Below, one piece after another: positions 57,472 through 64,000 of a DNA stretch of 64,000 nucleotides. The notes under the pieces were generated by a model. The model was not told the origin of the DNA. It ran no database searches and worked only from the letters and a program-made list of their open reading frames with translations. The translations under genes were made by a program, and so were the position numbers. The first letter of the stretch is position 1; every line of letters starts with the position of its first letter. Source of the stretch: Saposhnikovia divaricata (lineage: Eukaryota; Streptophyta; Magnoliopsida; Apiales; Apiaceae); contig CM071596.1 in NCBI GenBank assembly GCA_036435485.1, positions 10,320,001 to 10,384,000 on the forward strand, given 5' to 3'.

Positions 57472-58744
57472 TAAATAGTAATGCGTTATAAGAATCGGTT
57501 GGGTAGATTAGGATTAAACGATTTAGAAGTATAGTATTCTAAAGTAGTGATATGGTTTATGTAGATAAGAAGGACGTAGGACCTAGCGATAAAGGAAAAT
57601 CTAAGGTTGAGTACCAGTGATTGAGCTGTTAGCTATTGCATTCTACCTGAGGCAAGTAACTCTGTCTTTTCTTGAAGTTACATTCCTGAACTGATATATC
57701 CTGTTGATTCAAGCATGCCTATCTTATGCCATGTTGATCATAAATCTTATGTAGCCTATCTATTCATGTAACCAGAATTCTGTCTATGACTATTTCATAA
57801 ACTAAAAACCCTAACAACAGCATAATTCTTTTTAATTGCTTCTTGACCATATATGTCCTACAGCTTGCTATAATCATGTCATATTGACTGACCGATAAAC
57901 CAGTGTTCTACTTGATCTATGTCCATGTCCAGTTTAACCTATGTTGACCATAAAACACATAAACTTCTTCATGAGCTAAACACTGATACAAGAACTTAAT
58001 TTCCCTTAACAATACACTTTAAACTTAAAATCTGATCAACTGCCTTGATGCCTTTGAGTCTATATCTCCTTGATTCAGAATTGTATCCCTATTTCATTAA
58101 TATCAGAGAACTTAGTCAAACCCTTTGACTTTTATCATTGCAAATCAAAATAAGTTGTTTTCTTAAAATACTTTAAAGTTACTTAGACTGGGCTGATTTG
58201 TTATCAGCGAGTCGAAGGTACCTCGAAGTAAAGGTTTTCAAAATGATTAAGTATTAAAATGTTTTATAAAGTTAAAAAGAGTTTTGCAAAGCTTAATATT
58301 TTAAAATGAGATTTTTAATAAAAATGTTAGGAACTCCGTCTAAATGGTTTCCACGGATTCCTGACGATTGGAGAGACAGGGCGAATGGGTAATGCTGGTT
58401 CCGTCGGTTTGAGTATATATTAGTGTAGTTCTGGTCTGTCTAGTTCGACACCTTTATAGGCCAATGTGTTGCCTATTGGGAACCCAAGCTATCCTAATGA
58501 AAGGAAATGATGGTCAGAGGGACTTTGTGTCCAGTATGGGGACTTTATGGGCTAATCACCCGTATTGTCTGTTATAAAATAAAAACCTCCAATCAGTTTT
58601 CTTAAAGTGATGATTACTTTCTATTTACCATGAAATGAAATTGGTTTACCGATTGAAATGTCAATTACTTTACACAGTTTTGAAATATCTATTGCTATCC
58701 TGATTATCAGTTAATATCCTGTCATTTCTAAATACCAATATTGC

Positions 58745-60680
58745 TTATACTGCTTTCAGCATATTTATATCTTCCGTAGGAGCACCCCCAAACTGAACAG
58801 AATTCTGTACCATTTGAATCGTACCAGGCTTGATTTCAAAGGTATTAGCTGCAATGGCTGGTCTAACAATGCTAGATTGGATGTCATTGATCTTAGGCTG
58901 AGAATAACCCATCAAAGCTTTCGTTCCTGCTGCTGGTTCTCCCATATCTACTGCTGCAAGTTCTTCTTCTTCCTATTTATCCTTTCGAGATTGAGAACGT
59001 GTTCGCATACACGCTCAAGTACCTGAAACATACAAACAAAGCAAACTAAGTAAGAAAATAATCTGAGTCAGTGAACTTTAATGACCGCTCTTGACAAGCA
59101 CATAAACTATAATAAACACCGAGTCCCCGACAGCGGCGCCAAAAACTTGTTTGCACTAAATCACGCAAACGTACGCGGTCACAAGTAATATATAAGGTTA
59201 AGTCCAAATTCGTTCCCACAGAGACCGGTTTAGGTTCAATAAAGATTTATGCACCTATGCAACAATGTATGATTATTATTCACTGCTAAGACAATATCAA
59301 AGATGGGTTTTGATTATCTAAATTAACTAAGAAGTAATTTAACAAAACTAAGAATTACTTAACTAATGAGAATTAATTGAATTACTTATGAGAATTAAAA
59401 CATGGGATCCTAACTTCATTAAATAATTCGCTTAGAGTTGATGCCTTTAATCAAAGTATGTGATGGTTATGATATCTGATCGGACAACACTAAACAAGTA
59501 TAGGCTACCTGTCAGTATACGAATACCAAACTACTCATACATCCACAAAAGAGATAGAAGATGGGTAGACACCAATTATGTTTAGGCCCTATATGTCTAT
59601 AAGATTTGAAAACATAACGGTTTAAGCACAAGTTATCCATTGAGATCACATGGGGCAGCATAAGATGGTTAAAATTACGTTACGAATCATGTTGGTAACA
59701 ATCATAAACCTATGCTAGCATGGCAAGTTCTAAATCTCAAGATACACTGTCGCTTCACAAGAGATTAACAAACAACTTAGATGTTAGCTACGCATCCAAG
59801 AAGAATAATCACAACCATACAAGGATATCAATAATTCATCACACACAAATCTTTAAAGCAAACAAACTACTAAACTATATAGATAAATCCGTTAGAATCC
59901 AATGACAATGATTAGTTCATAATCGAACGACTCGTCATCATGGGATCTGATGAAACCATGGTAGTAAATAAAGCCTAAATAAAAATAATTATGCTAGAGT
60001 AATAAGGTTTAGAAAACAAATCCAAAATCCAGAGTATCCTAATAGAAGAAAATAAAAGATGAAGTAGATCTAGATCTCCGTTGCTTGTCACGAGCATCGT
60101 AAAATCCTTCTCCAACTTCTCTCCCTTGTTTCTCTGATAAAAACTGTGTTTTTCTTGTTGCCTAGATGTGTTTATATAGCCACATGAGTCTTTTTCTCCA
60201 AGAAACGTTCCAAAAATACAATTTCAGATCAAAACAGGATTTTTTCCAGCGAGCTCCCGCGCCATGGCACCCGTTCCCCACACCACGGCATGCCAAACCT
60301 TCTGTCCAAGATTGTATAAAATTTCGTTATCTTCGCGTGAGCTATAAGATCGTTAGAATCGGACTTGTAGAACTCCAGATATGGCCAAAACAGTGAAGAC
60401 TGCGCAACCTACCCGAAAAATCCAAATTTTAATCAAATTAGCCTCCAACTCTTGCTATTTAAACTCCAAGCCCTCCTTTATTATATTTCCTTGATACTTC
60501 TTTTTTTGACGGATCTCTGGCCTGCTTCTAGCCTCCTACTCCCAAGCTAAATTCCACCACAATTATGTCATTACACACTACCAATGCCTCCAGCTATTAT
60601 TTCTGTAAAACTTAATGCAAACACATCAAAAACACCACATACTTGAAGTCAAGTTAATTAATTTAAGCCGATATGAAGCA
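58745..60680 (-). mobile_element. Athila-like Ty3/gypsy fragment (gag start, primer site, 5' LTR)
   Basis: On the minus strand: LTR about 60680-59148 (TGCTTCATATCGGC...GTGCAAACA), then primer site TTTGGCGCCGCTGTCGGGG (about 59125-59143), then the start of a gag (58945-58745, with SSIVRPAIAANTFEIKPGTIQM and VQFGGAPTED) typical of Athila-like elements. It stops abruptly inside gag, so the rest was deleted. The LTR's outer end at 60680 is inferred from a TG start and the resumption of the host LTR. Confidence 0.7.
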
Positions 60681-60953
60681 TTCCAAGTGGATATAAAATC
60701 CACTTATTAGAATTAGCAGTGGAACTTTTGAGAACTTTGGTTTGTATTATAATATATTTTGAATGCAGGCTTGTAATAATAATTAGTTAGACGATGGCTT
60801 GCTTGTTTCATACCATTACCTGTGAAAGATCTTGGATAGTAGTGTCGGGGCCAGTCAGCATGTTATATTTATATTATATTTTAGGTTGTTTGCATCTAGA
60901 TGTGTGTCAGTGACTCTTCGATCTAGGCCCCGGATCAGGAGGGCGTCACAGAT

Positions 60954-60965
60954 TGGTATCAGAGC
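60954..60965 (+). other. Primer binding site downstream of the Tekay-like LTR
   Basis: TGGTATCAGAGC, complementary to initiator tRNA-Met, three bases after the LTR end. The same sequence is used by many gypsy and copia elements and by caulimovirids, so on its own it does not decide between them. Confidence 0.9.
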
Positions 60966-61114
60966 TACGAGTTTTAGTCACTAAAACAAGCCAGGAATTT
61001 AGGATCATTAATAAAAGAAGTAGATACAATTAGGATTCAAGAGCGATAGATGTAGGGGGTGATTATAGGTTTAGGTTTTCCTTCCGCGATAGATTACTAG
61101 GACTAACAATTTGT
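60966..61114 (+). other. Leader between primer site and polyprotein
   Basis: About 150 bases. The following frame is open upstream to a TAG at 61031-61033 but has no ATG before codon 72 of the reading frame counted from 61115, so initiation is unclear. Confidence 0.6.
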
Positions 61115-64000
61115 TTGAGTAATACCACAGAAGCTACGGCTTATACAAGCCTACAAAAACTCGAAACTACTCAAGCTACTGTGAGAGATTTAAATGCGAT
61201 AATTAGATCGCAAAATTATACTAACACCTTTCTTACTTGTCTAGGTGATCACTTCTTAACCCTAGAAAATGAGATAGTTTCTCTTAGGCAAGTGATAGAA
61301 AACGAGTTAATTTCTTTAAAGAAATCTATGGAGAAGCAACCTTCTTCAACTTTTGTTCAAGAATCCTCTAAGAACCATGTTCCTATGATCCAACCTCCAA
61401 TTCCCATAAAAGGATTTAAATTAGATTCTAGTGGAGAAGAATTTATAAAAATTCTTCAACAAAAATTCAACAATATGAATATATCAGTCTTATCTAAGGA
61501 TGATGAATCTCAGCAATCTGAGACTTCAGAACCTGCTGAAGATTTAGAGGATATTAATAATTTAGCTACTATGTTTGCTAAACAACAAATTAGTAATCCA
61601 GAGATAAATCCTATTTATACTCCCAAATCTTTAGAAAAATTCTATTATCAAAGACCTTCTCCTCAGGATCTTCTATTTGAAGAACCAGATTATATTCAAA
61701 CCTCATATTCAGGAAAATAAATCTATGAATGGAATCTTGATGGCTTAAATGAGAAGCAAATATTCGATATGATACACCGAATGATGATGTATTCTACTGT
61801 TTGTAAACAGAATGGTAGCACTGATAGTGCTATAGCTTCCTTCATTTCCACAGGATTTGTTGGACAGATCAGGGGATGGTGGGATCACTATTTTACCCTA
61901 GAACAAAGATTAGAAATTCTTAATCATAAAAAAATTATTAAAATAGAAAATGGCATTGTTACTACTGGAGAAGAAGATGCCGTTTATACTTTGTGTCTTA
62001 CAATTCTACAACATTTTGTAGGAACTAATATTCCTGTTGCAGAGAAGCTTTGTACGCTCCTCCAAAATCTTAGATGTCCTTCCTTAACCCATTTTAGGTG
62101 GTATAAAGATACATTTTTATCTAGAGTTTATCAATTAGGAGAACCAAATTCGGTTCACTGGAAGTCAAAATTTATAGATGGATTACCCCATCTTTTTGCT
62201 GAAAGGGTTAGGCAATCCTTAAGAAATAAAAATGATTGAGTTAATATTAATTATATTTCTTTAACATATGGAGAAATAGTTAGCCATTGTGTTAATGAAG
62301 GATTAGCTCTATGTAATGACATAAAGCTAAAAAATCAGTTAAAGCAACAAAAACTGTCAGAAAAACACCAATTAGGTGAATTCTGTGATCAGTTTGCCTT
62401 TGATGTAGGAAAAATTCCTAGAAATCAAGATAAGAAAAAGCAAAAGATTGCTTATAAAAGAAACAATCCTTATAAGAATAATTCTTATAAAGCAAAATAT
62501 CCTTTTAAACCTTCTTATAAAAAGAGTTATAAGAGGAAATCTTATAATAAATTAGATAAAAAACCTTTTGTCCCTAATAAGGGAAAAAGAAAAGCCAAAA
62601 GAATTGATATAACCTGTCATAAATGCGGTAAAGTTGGTCATTATGCTAACCAATGTTGGACTAAAAAGGCCCTCAATAAAATAGAAGATGAGCAATTACG
62701 CTCTCAATTAGAAAAGGTCTTGCCTCACAGTTCTGATGAAGAACGAGAATCTTCTGATAACGAAGAATTAGCCCTCATTTATAATAGCTCTAGTGACTCA
62801 GATTCACAAAGTCCTGACAACAATAACGATTGTCAGTGTAATGAGCTAAACTATTATAAATCTATAGTAGACATGAATGGATTAAATGTCTTAACTGCTG
62901 ATCAAGATAGAGTCTTGAAGATAATAGATTCCATTTCTGATTTTGAGCTTAAAAAGCAAATGCTTGAAACTCTTATTAAAAATAATAAAGAAAAAGAAGC
63001 TCCTTTAGTCATTGAAGCACCTTACCAATTAAGTGAGGTATTAGATAGATTTCAAAAATCTACCCTTAAAGAGACTCCTGTTTCTCTTAATGATTTAAGA
63101 AAAGAAGTTAATTTATTAAAATCTGAAATTACTCAGATTAAGCAGAATAATACCTTGTTATCCCAACGAGTTACCTTACTAGAAAGTAAGCCTTTAATAA
63201 CTAGTGATAGTAAGGATATTTCCTCTTCTAGTAATAATAATGAAACAGAATATTTAAATCTGCTAGAGCAAGTAACCTCTCAACAATGGTATATCAAGAT
63301 TACTCTTGTAGTAAGTCGAGAATTTATTCTCAAAGATGAAATAGCCCTTGTTGATAGTGGTGCTGATTTAAATTGTATAAAAGAAGGAATAATTCCTACC
63401 AAATATTTTGAAAAAACTACCCAATCTATCTCTCATGCAGCTGGAGAAAAACTTCAAGTTAGGTATAAGCTTTCTAACACTTATATCTGTAATAAAGATA
63501 TTTGTCTTCCTACCTCTTTTATTCTAATAAAGAATATGAATCATAGAATAATATTAGGAAATCCTTTTCTTCATAATATTATGCCTCTTAACAATGTTGA
63601 TAAAACTGGGATTTCTACCATAATAGAGGGTAAGAAAATAAAATTTGATTTTATTACTGATCCTCAAACTCGTATTATAAACGAGGTCAGAGACCGTCTT
63701 CTTAGTAAAGAAAAACAATTATGTTTTCTCAAAGAAGAAATAAAAGTCTTAAGCATTAATGATCAGCTTAATCAACCAGCCACCAAAACCCAAATAAAAA
63801 TCATTGAAAAGCAGTTCAATGATGAGGTTTGTAATGACCTCCCTAATGCTTTTTGGGATAGGAAAAAACATGTTGTTTCCCTTCCTTACATAGATGGTTT
63901 TAATGAAAACCAAATTCCTACTAAGGCTAGACCAGCCCAGATGAATAAAGAATATTTGGAATTATGTAAAAAAGAGATTGATTCTCTTTTAGCAAAAGGC
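61115..64000 (+). pseudogene. Caulimovirid-like coat/gag-protease-RT polyprotein, partial, with two in-frame stops
   Basis: One frame from about 61115 to the window end, interrupted only by TAA (61718-61720) and TGA (62237-62239). Order: an N-terminal coiled-coil region; a capsid-like core with IRGWWDHYFT and a FRWYKD segment (about 61860-62120); a Lys/Tyr-rich basic stretch; a CCHC knuckle (CHKCGKVGHYANQC, about 62613-62654); an acidic Ser-rich region; a second coiled coil; a retropepsin with VDSGADLNC (about 63350-63376); and the start of RT near the edge. This order and these motifs fit plant pararetroviruses (Caulimoviridae) and their endogenous copies. No movement-protein domain is seen upstream. 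It is broken and partial; genus not assigned. Confidence 0.75.

Larger units (their letters stand above)
55654..60950 (+). mobile_element. Long gypsy-type (Tekay-like) 5' LTR, interrupted
   Basis: Left end TGATATAACGACCTAGAATTTTTC and right end GGAGGGCGTCACA resemble Tekay-type Ty3/gypsy LTRs. Without the inserted fragment (about 58745-60680) it is about 3.4 kb, in the range of that lineage. It includes an AT/GT microsatellite near 57397-57470. A primer site follows at once, so this is a 5' LTR; the matching 3' LTR would be beyond the window. The left border is inferred from the TG start only. Confidence 0.6.

Noticed and set aside
60954..60965. Using the primer site as proof of an integrated pararetrovirus
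   Set aside because: The same initiator-Met site is used by gypsy and copia elements, and the sequence before it looks like a gypsy LTR end.

Overview
This window is plant nuclear DNA from a repeat-rich intergenic region. The evidence is plant-type LTR retrotransposons (Ty3/gypsy Tat-type, Tekay-like and Athila-like; Ty1/copia including Sirevirus types), Helitrons with hairpin-CTAG ends, PIF/Harbinger- and Emigrant-like MITEs, a caulimovirid-like polyprotein and spliced plant genes. It is very probably a eudicot. Species cannot be read from the sequence; an asterid such as an Apiaceae member is only an impression. There are no bacterial-style operons, and I saw no tRNA, rRNA or CRISPR.

Layout. 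(1) 1-1639: anonymous DNA and a 418-bp MITE. (2) 1640-19113: a Tat-lineage Ty3/gypsy element with 514-bp LTRs and a 5-bp target duplication (ATCTC). It holds gag-protease, RT, two RNase H domains, integrase, a spliced antisense gene and an 8-unit 78-bp tandem array before its 3' LTR. A minus-strand Ty1/copia element (10515-17321) lies inside it. (3) 19125-29552: a roughly 10-kb block with two decayed RPA70-like genes (plus strand), an apparently intact multi-B3-domain gene (minus strand), tandem repeats and a Helitron 3' terminus. A direct copy of MITE-derived sequence lies on each side of this block. (4) 29751-32696: a clean non-autonomous Helitron inserted in the second MITE copy; the first copy gives its empty site. 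(5) 33134-35951: a seven-exon VAP27-type (MSP domain) gene, the best host gene here. (6) 36150-38153: Helitron-like AT-rich repeats containing an Emigrant-like MITE, again with an empty site in a neighbouring copy. (7) 38526-54034: a deleted plus-strand Sirevirus whose 3' LTR was hit by a nearly full-length minus-strand Sirevirus (40831-53813); both target duplications are visible. (8) 54606-60950: a Sirevirus-type LTR fragment, then a long Tekay-like LTR interrupted by an Athila-like fragment. (9) 60951-64000: an initiator-Met-type primer binding site, then a caulimovirid-like gag-protease-RT reading frame with two in-frame stops that runs off the window.

The elements form a readable stratigraphy of nested insertions. 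The most interesting signals are family-specific short motifs repeated through LTRs, UTRs and even coding regions (ATCCGTTGAT in the Sireviruses, TTCGACCA/TGGTCGAA in the Tat element), the caulimovirid-like polyprotein directly downstream of a gypsy-type LTR and primer site, and the unusual repeated acidic segment that replaces the coiled coil of the VAP-like protein.
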